Shown here one piece after another: positions 31,465-39,975 of a stretch of DNA of 64,000 nt. This DNA is from CAYYNQ01 sp964473105 (GTDB taxonomy: Bacteria; Sumerlaeota; Sumerlaeia; MVZB01), in contig CAYYNQ010000067.1 of NCBI GenBank assembly GCA_964473105.1, positions 1 through 64,000 on the forward strand, given 5' to 3'. The position numbers were made by a program, and so were the translations under genes. Below the pieces are notes generated by a model. It did no database searches. It had not been told where the DNA came from and saw only the letters and a list, made by a program, of their open reading frames with translations. How positions within the stretch are numbered: position 1 is the stretch's first letter; the number at the start of each line of letters is the position of its first letter.

Positions 31465-33468
31465 TCAGATTGGTGCCGGTAGTCGGGATTTTATCCTCCT
31501 GATGATCCTTTCGGCCGTGAAACCGAATTCTTCACGGAGATCGGGTTCCGGCGCGGATGCGCCGTAGCCAGACATACTGATGATCAGGCCATTCCGGCCC
31601 GTATATTTATGCCACCCCATCTCAATCCCGGCTTCGATCGCGACACAGAGGGTGAAATCCCCCCCCAAGACCGATCGTCGATAGGATTCATCCTGGCTGT
31701 CAAAGAATTCCCAGCATGGTATGGATACGACCCGGACGGAAATACCGGACAATTCCAGTTTCCGGGTGACTTCAATGGCCGTGCTCACTTCGGATCCGGT
31801 TGCACATATCAGGACATCAGATGAAGTTCCCGGATCGCCGTGGAGAATGTAGCCGCCACGGGCAACTCCCTCAAGTGCCCTTGTTCGTGTCAGCTCTCCA
31901 AGGTCGGGAAGACCCTGTCGTGTCAGCGAGAAAGCGACGGGTCCATCCTGTTGGATTGCCTTGATCCAGGCTGCCTTGAGCTCGTTACCGTCACAGGGGC
32001 GGATGAAGGCCAAGTTTGGGATGGCACGCAGCGCGGCATAATGTTCAACCGGCTGATGCGTCGGGCCATCCTCGCCAAGGAAAACCGAATCATGGGTGAA
32101 TTGAAAGATGACCTTTTGTTTCATCAGGGCACAGAGACGTATCGCGTTCCGCATGTAGTCGGAGAATGTCATGAATGTCGCGCATAGAGGCCTGAAAAGG
32201 CCTGTAAGGGCCATGCCGTAACAGGCTGAGGCCATGGCGAACTCACGGACCCCGAACTTGAGGTTGCGTTGCCCCCAGTCCCCAGGTGTAATGCATCCGC
32301 TCCACTTGATATTACTTGAGTCAGAGCAGGAAAGGTCTGCTGAGCCGGTATAGAAGAAGGGTAACAGCCTGGCGACCTCCGCGATAATTATCTGGCTCTG
32401 TGCTCGGGTAGCCTTGCCGGCCGGGATTTCTAGATTCCAGATCCTGTCGATAAAATCCGGGTCCGGCGTCTGGCTGCTGAAACTTGACCAGAGTTTCATG
32501 AGATCCGGTTTGCCTCCCAGGGTTTTCTCCAGCGCGGCGTCCCATGTTTTCTCATGGCCGGCGAGCCGTTTTTGAAGGCCCTGCATAAATCGGGAGACCT
32601 CAGCCGGGATGTGGAAGGCCGATTCCGGCCAGTCGAGGGATTTCTTCAATGCCTCCAATTCCTCCCGACCGAGTTTGGCCCCGTGACAGGAACTCGTGGC
32701 CTGTTTGCTGGGCGCCCCCTTGCCAATGATTGTCTTTGCGATAATGATGACGGGTTTGCCGGTTTCGGATCGTGCTGTCTCGAATGCCTCTTCAATCTGG
32801 TCGAAGTCATGGCCGTCAATATGAATAACCCTGAATCCGTATGCCCTGTATCTTTCTCCCGTATCCTCACTGAGGCATTCAGACGTCGGGCCGTCGAGGC
32901 AGATGTCATTCGAATCGTAGATCAGGACGAGGTTGTCTAGTTGGAGGTGGCCGGCAAGACTTGATGCCTCCGCGGAGATTCCTTCCATGATGCAGCCATC
33001 GCCGGCAAGGACGAAGACCTTGGAGTTGAATAATGTGTCATCAAATCTGCCACGCAAGATCTTTAGCGCAATGGCCATGCCTGAGGCAGCAGCAATTCCC
33101 TGCCCCAGTGGACCCGTTGTTGTTTCCACACCGGGAGCTTCCCCGAATTCAGGATGACCGGGTGTCATGGAATGCAACTGGCGAAAATTTTTCAACTGCT
33201 CAAGCGGGAGATCATAACCGGTGAGATGAAGCAGGGAGTAAAGGAACATTGATCCATGTCCTGCAGAGAGGACGAACCGGTCGCGTCCAAACCAGCCTGG
33301 GTTCTGCGGATTGTGGCGGAGTTGTGACGTATAAAGATAGGCGCCGATTTCCGCACAACCAAGTGGCAGTCCGGGATGCCCGCAGCCTGCTTTTTCAATG
33401 GATTCGGCTGCCAGAACCCTGACAGTATCGGCCGTTTTCTGCAGGATTTCTCGAGTATTATGGTCCAT
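31465..33468 (-). CDS. tkt: Transketolase
   Basis: Thiamine-diphosphate enzyme of the pentose phosphate pathway that moves two-carbon units between sugars. The N-terminal domain shows AGCGHPGLPLG, FVLSAGHGSMFLYSLLHLTGYDL, TTTGPLGQGIAAASGMA and the ThDP motif GDGCIMEGISAEASSLAGHLQLDNLVLIYDSND (G-D-G-x25-30-N). The middle domain has FQFTHDSVFLGEDGPTHQPVEH with substrate histidines, and the C-terminal domain follows from about residue 540. The length of 667 residues is standard. The ATG at 33468 follows AAAGGGG at 5-6 bases; the 43-codon extension upstream is not conserved-looking. A good sigma-70 promoter (33606-33634) lies upstream. Confidence 0.96.
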   Translation of the reverse strand: MDHNTREILQKTADTVRVLAAESIEKAGCGHPGLPLGCAEIGAYLYTSQLRHNPQNPGWFGRDRFVLSAGHGSMFLYSLLHLTGYDLPLEQLKNFRQLHSMTPGHPEFGEAPGVETTTGPLGQGIAAASGMAIALKILRGRFDDTLFNSKVFVLAGDGCIMEGISAEASSLAGHLQLDNLVLIYDSNDICLDGPTSECLSEDTGERYRAYGFRVIHIDGHDFDQIEEAFETARSETGKPVIIIAKTIIGKGAPSKQATSSCHGAKLGREELEALKKSLDWPESAFHIPAEVSRFMQGLQKRLAGHEKTWDAALEKTLGGKPDLMKLWSSFSSQTPDPDFIDRIWNLEIPAGKATRAQSQIIIAEVARLLPFFYTGSADLSCSDSSNIKWSGCITPGDWGQRNLKFGVREFAMASACYGMALTGLFRPLCATFMTFSDYMRNAIRLCALMKQKVIFQFTHDSVFLGEDGPTHQPVEHYAALRAIPNLAFIRPCDGNELKAAWIKAIQQDGPVAFSLTRQGLPDLGELTRTRALEGVARGGYILHGDPGTSSDVLICATGSEVSTAIEVTRKLELSGISVRVVSIPCWEFFDSQDESYRRSVLGGDFTLCVAIEAGIEMGWHKYTGRNGLIISMSGYGASAPEPDLREEFGFTAERIIRRIKSRLPAPI

Positions 33469-33782
33469 CTCGACCCCTTTAAGACTTTTTTCAGAGTGAT
33501 GAGTATCGATCCTAGGCACATCAAATTCGATATCGACTTTGAATGACCTGAAGGGGGAGGAAACGATGTGGTTCGTTTCAAGCCCTGTATATTTCAAAGG
33601 TTTTCAATCTAACTTCCGGACATGTTTCGGTCAATCATGATCGGATCTTTTGCAGAACAAGATCTCGTGTTGACCAGTCCGGGCTTGAATTCCAAATGTG
33701 CCTTCTTTTAACATTTGTTGTAGTGTCCGTGGCTGGTCGTCGGCCCACAGGGTGCCCGGTTCCTTGGGAGAGTGTGTTTCTG
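33469..33782. other. 314-bp divergent intergenic region (tkt / small unknown gene)
   Basis: Holds the tkt promoter on the minus strand and, on the right, a small inverted repeat (33693-33717, CAAATGT and ACATTTG, 11-base loop) just before the plus-strand unknown gene. Nothing else was recognised. Confidence 0.5.
33606..33634 (-). promoter_or_regulatory. Sigma-70-type promoter of tkt
   Basis: On the minus strand: TTGACC (33634-33629), 17 bases, TAGATT (33611-33606), matching TTGACA and TATAAT at 5/6 and 4/6 with ideal spacing. It would give a leader of about 130 bases before the tkt ATG. Confidence 0.45.
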
Positions 33783-34118
33783 TTGAGTGAAATTGACAAA
33801 AAAAATCCGGTCTCGCTTCATGAAATGCTGATAAACCGCAAGCGGGAGGTCATGGATGTTATTAAACAGAATTTCGCCCGCTATGGCGATCGAGTCTGCG
33901 ACCTGATAACGCGTGAGTCACAGAAAACAAATGGCTTGCAGAATATCCTCCTGAAATTGGGGATTTCGGGGGTTCCACGCTTTGATCATCAGGTCACTCG
34001 ACTGGCCAAGTTCCTTGCCCAGAATGGCAAGAGTGAGTTTATCCGTCAGATGCAGAGGGATTCACCAGGGATCAAATCGGGGCAGGGACCGTCGTCAGGA
34101 TGTCCGCAGGGTGTCTAA
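33783..34118 (+). CDS. Small protein of unknown function (about 111 residues)
   Basis: Not recognised. The open frame runs from 33696, but a start near TTG 33783 or GTG 33774 is better, because GGGAGAG lies a few bases upstream. The product is basic, soluble and predicted helical (SLHEMLINRKREVMDVIKQ, CDLITRESQKTNGLQNILLK), with no membrane segment and two cysteines (one near the middle and one near the C-terminus). It ends with a low-complexity Gly/Ser/Pro tail. It lies alone, 155 bp before clpX on the same strand. Codon use looks like that of its neighbours, so I consider it probably real, but no function can be proposed. Confidence 0.45.
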   Translation: MSEIDKKNPVSLHEMLINRKREVMDVIKQNFARYGDRVCDLITRESQKTNGLQNILLKLGISGVPRFDHQVTRLAKFLAQNGKSEFIRQMQRDSPGIKSGQGPSSGCPQGV

Positions 34119-34205
34119 CCGCATATGAGAGGTTTCTGACATGACATTGAATCCCATTGGGCGTTAGAGGAAGCAGGCGGGAAAGACATGACCCATTTTT
34201 TTATG

Positions 34206-34235
34206 TTGCTGTCATTCATGGGTTTAGAGTATAAG
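34206..34235 (+). promoter_or_regulatory. Sigma-70-type promoter of clpX
   Basis: TTGCTG (34206-34211), 18 bases, TATAAG (34230-34235); 3/6 and 5/6 matches with acceptable spacing, ending 38 bp before the clpX ATG. Confidence 0.4.
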
Positions 34236-34273
34236 GTCATTATTATTGTCAACAAGGCGATGGGATCCGGTCC

Positions 34274-35533
34274 ATGAAATTACGTTGTTCCTTCTGTGGG
34301 AAAGATCAGCATGCCGTAAGGACCTTGTTCAAGGGCCTTACCCAAAAAGAAAGCATGATGACGGTTTATGTCTGTGACGAATGTGTCAGGCAGTGCAATG
34401 AGCGTCTGGCGCGGGACCAGCTGATTCAGGCCGAGGAGTCGGCATTGGACAACCTGAAGGAACTGCCGACTCCATCCGAGATCAAGAGTGCCATTGACCA
34501 GTATGTAATCAGCCAGGACCGGACCAAGAAGATCGTGTCGGTTGCCGTGTACAATCACTATAAAAGGTTGAGGCACAACATGGGCAATGATGAACTGGAA
34601 TTGGAGAAAAGCAACATTTTGCTCATTGGCCCAACCGGTTCGGGGAAGACCCTGATCGCCCAGACACTTGCAAGAATTCTAGAGGTGCCATTCGCGATTG
34701 CGGATGCGACAACCCTGACTCAGGCCGGATATGTGGGAGAGGATGTCGAGAACATCCTTCTGAGGCTTCTGCAGAATGCTGAAGGAGACAAGGACAGGGC
34801 CGAGCGTGGGATTATTTATATTGATGAGATCGACAAAATATCAAGGACAACCCAGAACGTCTCAATTACCCGGGATGTGTCGGGAGAGGGTGTCCAGCAG
34901 GCGCTGTTGAAGATTCTTGAGGGGACGATTGCCAATGTGCCGCCGACAGGGGGGCGGAAGCACCCCCATCAGGAATATATTCAACTGGATACGCGCAACA
35001 TCCTGTTTATTTGTGGAGGTGCATTCAGCGGACTTGACACGATCATAGAACACAGGATCTCTCAGAGGACCATGGGTTTTGCTGCGGATGTCATCAGTCG
35101 TGAGGACCGGAATGTCGGTGAAATATTGGAGAAGACCATCTTTGAAGATCTGCTGAAATACGGGATGATCCCGGAATTCCTGGGACGCTTTCCGATTGTC
35201 ACGACACTGCAGGAGCTGGAGGAGAAGGAACTGGTCGAGATTTTGGTAAGACCGCGTAACTCGATCATCAAGCAGTATCAGAAACTTTTCCATCTGGACT
35301 CGGTCAATCTTCATTTTACGGATGAAGCACTCGGCGAGATTGCCCGGAAGGCATTGGAGATGGACACCGGGGCACGGGGTTTGAGGGCGATTCTTGAGGA
35401 TTTCATGCTGGAGATCATGTATGGGCTTCCCGAAAAGTCCGAAGAGTATGGTGAGTGCCGGATCAATGCCGGGGTCATCCGTGGCGAAGATGAACCCGAA
35501 TTCATTGAGTCAGAAAAGCGCGAATCGGCCTGA
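34274..35533 (+). CDS. clpX: ATP-dependent Clp protease ATP-binding subunit ClpX
   Basis: AAA+ unfoldase that feeds proteins to ClpP. Zinc-binding domain with C5, C8, C34 and C37; Walker A GPTGSGKT (residues 119-126); pore-1 loop GYVG (152-155); Walker B IIYIDEID (180-187); RKH loop (228-230); arginine finger and sensor-2 region GARGLRAI near residue 365. The ClpP-docking tripeptide, usually IGF or LGF, reads MGF here (267-269), a mild change that keeps the hydrophobic character. The length of 419 residues is normal. clpP and tig, the usual upstream neighbours, are absent. A sigma-70-type promoter is found directly upstream, so it is probably transcribed alone. Confidence 0.97.
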   Translation: MKLRCSFCGKDQHAVRTLFKGLTQKESMMTVYVCDECVRQCNERLARDQLIQAEESALDNLKELPTPSEIKSAIDQYVISQDRTKKIVSVAVYNHYKRLRHNMGNDELELEKSNILLIGPTGSGKTLIAQTLARILEVPFAIADATTLTQAGYVGEDVENILLRLLQNAEGDKDRAERGIIYIDEIDKISRTTQNVSITRDVSGEGVQQALLKILEGTIANVPPTGGRKHPHQEYIQLDTRNILFICGGAFSGLDTIIEHRISQRTMGFAADVISREDRNVGEILEKTIFEDLLKYGMIPEFLGRFPIVTTLQELEEKELVEILVRPRNSIIKQYQKLFHLDSVNLHFTDEALGEIARKALEMDTGARGLRAILEDFMLEIMYGLPEKSEEYGECRINAGVIRGEDEPEFIESEKRESA

Positions 35534-35699
35534 TCTGCATCAGATGTTTATCTGGCCTTAAAGTCTTCCCATGTCGTGTTGTTTCCTCCTGTGATTCCCA
35601 GGATTGTTCATGGAGTCCACTTGAAAGGACAGGTTGCGGTCAGGCACTCATGCTGGTTTTCTCAACGTGGAGATCACAGGGTTCCCGGGTAATCATAAA

Positions 35700-36494
35700 A
35701 TGATGAGGGTTCTCTTTATCGGTGACATTTTTGGTCGTCCCGGCCGGCAGGCTATTCGGCGTTGGCTCCCCGGCTTCAGGAATGACCGGGGCGTTGATTT
35801 CGTCATTGCAAATGGGGAAAACGCCGCGGGTGGGAAGGGCCTGACCCCCGGGACTGCGGAGGAACTGTTCTCGTCGGGTATTGACGTCCTGACGGGCGGG
35901 AACCATTCATTTCAACATCGCGATGCCTATTCGCTTTATGATGATGATGAAAGGGTTATTCGTCCATTCAACCTGCCGCCGGGAGTCCCGGGCAGGGGCT
36001 CCGGGGTCTACCCCTCCAGTCAGGGCCCCGTTGCCGTCCTGAACCTCCTTGGCCGCGTATTCATGAAGGATGTGGATTGTCCCTTCAGAGCCGCCGATAC
36101 AGCGATCGCGCAATTGAGGAATCAGGCGACCGTACTCATAGTTGATATCCATGCCGAGGCGACAAGCGAGAAACAGGCTATGTTACATCACTTGGACGGT
36201 AGGGTTTCAGCCTTGATTGGAACCCACACGCACATCCCGACCGCGGATGCACGGATATCTGACTGTGGAACGGGGTTTATCTCAGATGTGGGGATGACGG
36301 GTCCTTACGCCTCGGTGATTGGTGTCGAGCCGGACATGGTGCTGAAGCAGATGCTCACGGGTTTGCCGGTTAAGTATCGTGCAGCCGAGGGTGATGTCCG
36401 GATCAGTGCCCTTCAGGTCGATATTGATCCTGATACAGGCCGGTCCCTCTCTGTCAGCCTGGTTCAGCATCCGGATTGGCGCAGGACCCCTTGA
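35700..36494 (+). CDS. ymdB: YmdB-family metallophosphoesterase (2',3'-cyclic nucleotide phosphodiesterase type)
   Basis: A dinuclear-metal phosphoesterase of the TIGR00282/YmdB family; characterised members hydrolyse 2',3'-cyclic AMP/GMP and affect RNA turnover and development. Metal and catalytic motifs are all in place: RVLFIGDIFGRPGR (Asp), IANGENAAGGKG (Glu/Asn), LTGGNHSFQ (Asn/His), DIHAEATSEKQAM, GTHTHIPTAD and DVGMTGPY. The open frame starts at 35634, but the family N-terminus MRVLFIGD begins at the ATG pair 35700/35703; 35700 is used, giving 264 residues. It is often linked to rny elsewhere; here it follows clpX by 166 bp. Confidence 0.92.
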   Translation: MMRVLFIGDIFGRPGRQAIRRWLPGFRNDRGVDFVIANGENAAGGKGLTPGTAEELFSSGIDVLTGGNHSFQHRDAYSLYDDDERVIRPFNLPPGVPGRGSGVYPSSQGPVAVLNLLGRVFMKDVDCPFRAADTAIAQLRNQATVLIVDIHAEATSEKQAMLHHLDGRVSALIGTHTHIPTADARISDCGTGFISDVGMTGPYASVIGVEPDMVLKQMLTGLPVKYRAAEGDVRISALQVDIDPDTGRSLSVSLVQHPDWRRTP

Positions 36495-36550
36495 GCCCGC
36501 CCGGCCAGCAGCTCATGAAGGAGACATGGAATTCCCTGGGACGACAGGCG

Positions 36551-38173
36551 TCATTTCACGGGGTCAGCCTCGGCGGGTTTCCTGTGCCATAATGTCGGGT
36601 AGCCACCATCGGGGCGACTGTCATAGTTCCCAAGCATGCTTTCTCTCACCGATTTGTCCTTCATCGTATTGAACAGGGCATCCTCACCGATGGCTGACAT
36701 GGCGATGATGTCGAATTTTCGACTCCGGATACGGTCAACAAGATCAGTGGTATTCAGCATGTTCCGGTTGACCATCACCGCATAATAATAGGGATCGTTC
36801 AGGCTATGTGCCTCCCTTTCAGGGTGGGTGTAAGCGTGGTCCATCAGCAGGACGGGAGGCGGGAGATGAGATAACAGTTTCCCCCGGTAAGGCCGTTGGT
36901 TTACGTTCGCGACAAACCGAATCAGGCCTTTCCTTGCAATTCGTTCATCCGAAAGCCGGCCTGTTCCTGACATCTGGATGATTTTGGAGCCAACGAGGAG
37001 CCATGCAAGCAGGAAAACAAAGACGCCCATCAAGACCTTGAGTGTGTTGCCCATCCTTTTGCTGATATAATCCGAGAGGATCATGACAAGCATGGCCACA
37101 ACCACACCGGTTAGGGCAAAGGGTTCAAGGAGGTAATTTACATCTGATCCAATCTTGAATAATTGGCATGTGCAGATCAGCGTGGACAGGACACAGTAGC
37201 AACCGACACCCTTCATGATCCTTTGCGGGATGATCATGCCCGGGCCGCTGAATTTCCAGAAACAGATCCCGATGATCAACATGAAAACGGGCCTGAATAC
37301 AAGGTCTGCATTCAGCATCAGGCCGTTTTCAGCAAGGGCCTCCCTGAAGAGATTTGGCCATTGCAGGCCGACAGGCAGCGCATGCCAGGTATTCAACATG
37401 AACAGCCCGTCGGTCGCCTGATCCAGCACGGCGATGGCGGCAAGGACACCCGTAAGATAAATGGAGAACCACGCCAGTGTTTTCTTCCAGCCGATCTCAT
37501 GGCAGGCCATCATTCCAATCACCAGCGGTGCGGCCAGTCCCTGCGGCTTGAAACCCACCGCGAGCCAAAGGCAGATGATGATCATGAAGTTGTGTATCCT
37601 TGATTTGAATCCACCCATCGCAATCCACACCGCAGTCATGTTGAACAGGACCATTGGGGCATCGGGCCGGAAGGATACGGTATGTTCCAGAAGGCGCGGC
37701 CAAAGGGAAAGAAATCCCATCGTGCAGGTGGTCGCGGTCAGCAGGCCGCTGCCGGCCCTTCGTGCGATCAGGGTTGTGACGAGTCCAATCAATCCCAGGC
37801 AGATCATTGATTGGAGACGCCCAAACTGGAAATAATGGAATCCCGGGGTTACCAAGTCCGTCATCTTGATCATCAGGGCACTGGGGTAGTAGAGCAGTGG
37901 CCCATACGGTGTGAAAACATGCGGCCAGGACCGCCAGTCCAGATACAACGGTTCCGAGGATGCGATTCTCCAGACCGCATCGACCACGGCCCCTTCGGGG
38001 TAGGAGAGGGGGGACGTGAACCGGGCGATCAGGATAGTGTAGACGATGGCCAGTATGGTATGAGACCAGAGAAGAACCCCGCCGGCCAGCAGCCCGCATT
38101 GATAACCGGAAAACCGGAAAAATTGGCGTTCAATTCCTCGGAGGGATGACCCGGGTTCATTGGGATTGGTCAT
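36551..38173 (-). CDS. Polytopic membrane protein, GT-C glycosyltransferase-like
   Basis: A 540-residue integral membrane protein with roughly ten to twelve hydrophobic helices (for example GLLAGGVLLWSHTILAIVYTILIA, VVVAMLVMILSDYI, LMGVFVFLLAWLLVGSKII). The first luminal loop after helix 1 has SYPEGAVVDAVWRIASSEPLYLDW, and later VSFRPDAPMVL; acidic residues in such loops are typical of polyprenol-phosphate-sugar-dependent GT-C enzymes. A soluble C-terminal domain (about residues 415-540) follows the last helix. The acceptor is unknown. It starts 11 bp after the fabG stop on the same strand and is likely co-transcribed. Confidence 0.72.
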   Translation of the reverse strand: MTNPNEPGSSLRGIERQFFRFSGYQCGLLAGGVLLWSHTILAIVYTILIARFTSPLSYPEGAVVDAVWRIASSEPLYLDWRSWPHVFTPYGPLLYYPSALMIKMTDLVTPGFHYFQFGRLQSMICLGLIGLVTTLIARRAGSGLLTATTCTMGFLSLWPRLLEHTVSFRPDAPMVLFNMTAVWIAMGGFKSRIHNFMIIICLWLAVGFKPQGLAAPLVIGMMACHEIGWKKTLAWFSIYLTGVLAAIAVLDQATDGLFMLNTWHALPVGLQWPNLFREALAENGLMLNADLVFRPVFMLIIGICFWKFSGPGMIIPQRIMKGVGCYCVLSTLICTCQLFKIGSDVNYLLEPFALTGVVVAMLVMILSDYISKRMGNTLKVLMGVFVFLLAWLLVGSKIIQMSGTGRLSDERIARKGLIRFVANVNQRPYRGKLLSHLPPPVLLMDHAYTHPEREAHSLNDPYYYAVMVNRNMLNTTDLVDRIRSRKFDIIAMSAIGEDALFNTMKDKSVRESMLGNYDSRPDGGYPTLWHRKPAEADPVK

Positions 38174-38184
38174 GGAGACCTGTC

Positions 38185-38940
38185 CTACATGGCCATTCCG
38201 CCGTCAACTTGTATGACCGATCCGGTAATATAGTCACCTGCGTCGGAAGCCAGAAAAAGTACCGCGGATGCGACATCTTCAGGTAGTCCCAGCCGGCCCA
38301 GTGGGATTTGCTGTTTCAGCGCATCCTTGACATCCTCGGGCAGGGATTCGGTCATGTCCGTCTGGATGTAGCCGGGAGCAATGCAATTTACCGTGATTCC
38401 CCTTGACCCAATTTCCCTGGCCAGTGACTTGCAGAAACCCACCAGACCCGCTTTGGATGCGGCGTAATTGCACTGGCCGGGGTTTCCGTTTAGTCCAACG
38501 ATGGATGTGATCATGATGATCTTCCCCTTTTTTGCACGTGTCATTGAGCGCAATACGGTTTTGGAACAGTGATATGCCGATGTCAGATTTGTATCGAGGA
38601 CAGATTGCCAGTCATCCTCTTTCATGCGGGCCAGCAGCCCGTCACGGGTGATTCCTGCATTCAGAACAAGAATATCGATCTTGCCATATTGCTCAAGGAC
38701 ATCCTTGACGAGGGCGCGGCAGTCCTCAGCCCGTGAAATATCACAGCCGATGCCGGTCACATCGGCGTTATGTTCCGAGGAAATGACCGCAGCGGCATCG
38801 TTGGCCGTGGCGGGATCCCTTCCGGTTAACACAACACGGGCGCCGGATTTCGCCAGGGCCCCAGCAATGGCTCGGCCGATACCCCGGGTACCCCCCGTAA
38901 CGATGGCAACCTGTGTCGAGGGCAGATCTGTCGTATTCAT
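38185..38940 (-). CDS. fabG: 3-oxoacyl-[acyl-carrier-protein] reductase (SDR family)
   Basis: NADPH-dependent reduction of 3-oxoacyl-ACP in fatty-acid elongation. Classical short-chain dehydrogenase motifs: TGGTRGIGRAIA (cofactor), LNAGITRDGLLARM (the FabG-specific N-A-G-I-T-R-D stretch), ITSIVGLNGNPGQCNYAASKAGL with catalytic Ser, Tyr and Lys, IAPGYIQTDMT, and the C-terminal YITGSVIQVDGGMAM, which is typical of FabG. The length of 251 residues fits. The rest of the fab operon (fabD, acpP, fabF) is not adjacent; it lies downstream of rplS by 201 bp and upstream of a membrane protein. Confidence 0.93.
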   Translation of the reverse strand: MNTTDLPSTQVAIVTGGTRGIGRAIAGALAKSGARVVLTGRDPATANDAAAVISSEHNADVTGIGCDISRAEDCRALVKDVLEQYGKIDILVLNAGITRDGLLARMKEDDWQSVLDTNLTSAYHCSKTVLRSMTRAKKGKIIMITSIVGLNGNPGQCNYAASKAGLVGFCKSLAREIGSRGITVNCIAPGYIQTDMTESLPEDVKDALKQQIPLGRLGLPEDVASAVLFLASDAGDYITGSVIQVDGGMAM

Positions 38941-39141
38941 ATTTCGGCCTTTCTACGGATCTGGATCATGAATAATGACGGGTTTCACAGCGGCGCGAGG
39001 CGGGTTGATATCCTGCATCGCGCCTATTCAGGGTGATACCAGAATTGGCAGGGGAAGTAAATGCTGGGCGGATGGACAGGAATGGGGACTCGGGTATAAG
39101 GGATGTTTTTGTGGACTGGAGGGAGACAAGGATCGTGCTGG

Positions 39142-39720
39142 TCAGGAGGAACCTTCCGCCTTGGACTTGTCTGTCGTGTCGTCACTGCTAGGGGCGGCTT
39201 CCGCGGTTTCCTGTGCTTCAGGTTCCGTCTTGGGCTCGGCAGGTTCCGGCGGGGTTCCCGTGGCCTCGTCTTTCGTTACCTGCTCATCCTCGGGAGACTC
39301 CGATCCGGTCATTGTCTTGATGTCTTCACCCATGTCGGCAAGGAGTTCAAACATTTCACCCTTTAATCCGCGTTTGCGCCGGGTCTCCTTGATTTTCGCC
39401 TTACGTCCAGTGAGTTGCCTCAGGTAATACAGTTTGGCACGCCTGACCCGCCCGTGCCGGATGACTTGGACATCCTCGACCCGTGGTGAATGCAGGGAGA
39501 AAGTCCGTTCCATCCCGACGCCGAACGAAACGCGTCTTACCGTGAAAGTTTCATCCATGCCGGAACCACGTCGTCCGATGCAGACCCCCTCGAAGTTTTG
39601 AATCCTTTCGCGGTTCCCTTCAACGATGCGAACAGCCACGCGAACTGTGTCACCGGCCCTGAACATGGGCACCTGTTTCTTCAGGAAACTCTGTTCTAAT
39701 TCTTTGACGAGCAGGTTCAT
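39142..39720 (-). CDS. rplS: 50S ribosomal protein L19 with long acidic C-terminal extension
   Basis: Protein of the 30S-50S interface. The L19 core is residues ~1-120: PMFRAGDTVRVAVRIVEGNRERIQNFEGVCI, RRVSFGVGMERTFSLHSPRVEDVQVIRHGRVRRAKLYYLR (both conserved blocks). It is followed by ~70 residues rich in Glu, Pro, Thr and Ser (for example EPAEPKTEPEAQETAEAA), absent from standard L19 of ~115-120 residues. The ATG at 39720 (MNLLVKELEQ) has GGAG about 10 bases upstream; a GTG at 39759 is not used. The usual partners rpsP, rimM and trmD are missing, and a separate promoter is present. Confidence 0.93.
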   Translation of the reverse strand: MNLLVKELEQSFLKKQVPMFRAGDTVRVAVRIVEGNRERIQNFEGVCIGRRGSGMDETFTVRRVSFGVGMERTFSLHSPRVEDVQVIRHGRVRRAKLYYLRQLTGRKAKIKETRRKRGLKGEMFELLADMGEDIKTMTGSESPEDEQVTKDEATGTPPEPAEPKTEPEAQETAEAAPSSDDTTDKSKAEGSS

Positions 39721-39762
39721 TGCAGGTGTACTCCGGGATCGCAAATCACGCACAAACACAAT

Positions 39763-39791
39763 ATCCTACCGGCCGGTTTGACACGAAGCAA
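39763..39791 (-). promoter_or_regulatory. Sigma-70-type promoter of rplS
   Basis: Minus strand: TTGCTT (39791-39786), 17 bases, TAGGAT (39768-39763), 42 bp before the rplS ATG. Matches of 3/6 and 4/6 with ideal spacing fit with rplS being transcribed alone. Confidence 0.4.
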
Positions 39792-39975
39792 GCTTAAAAT
39801 CGATGACAATTGGGCGGTTCTCCGATCTGCCTTGTGTGGGATGTTCCCCGGAACATCTGGGTTTCAGGAAGTTAGCCTTAAATTATCGGGATTCAATGAT
39901 TTGGGCGATATCCAAGGGGGGTTGAGATTGTCGGGTGTCAGGGTGATTGGCGGAGTTGCCATGCAGCTGATCGGG

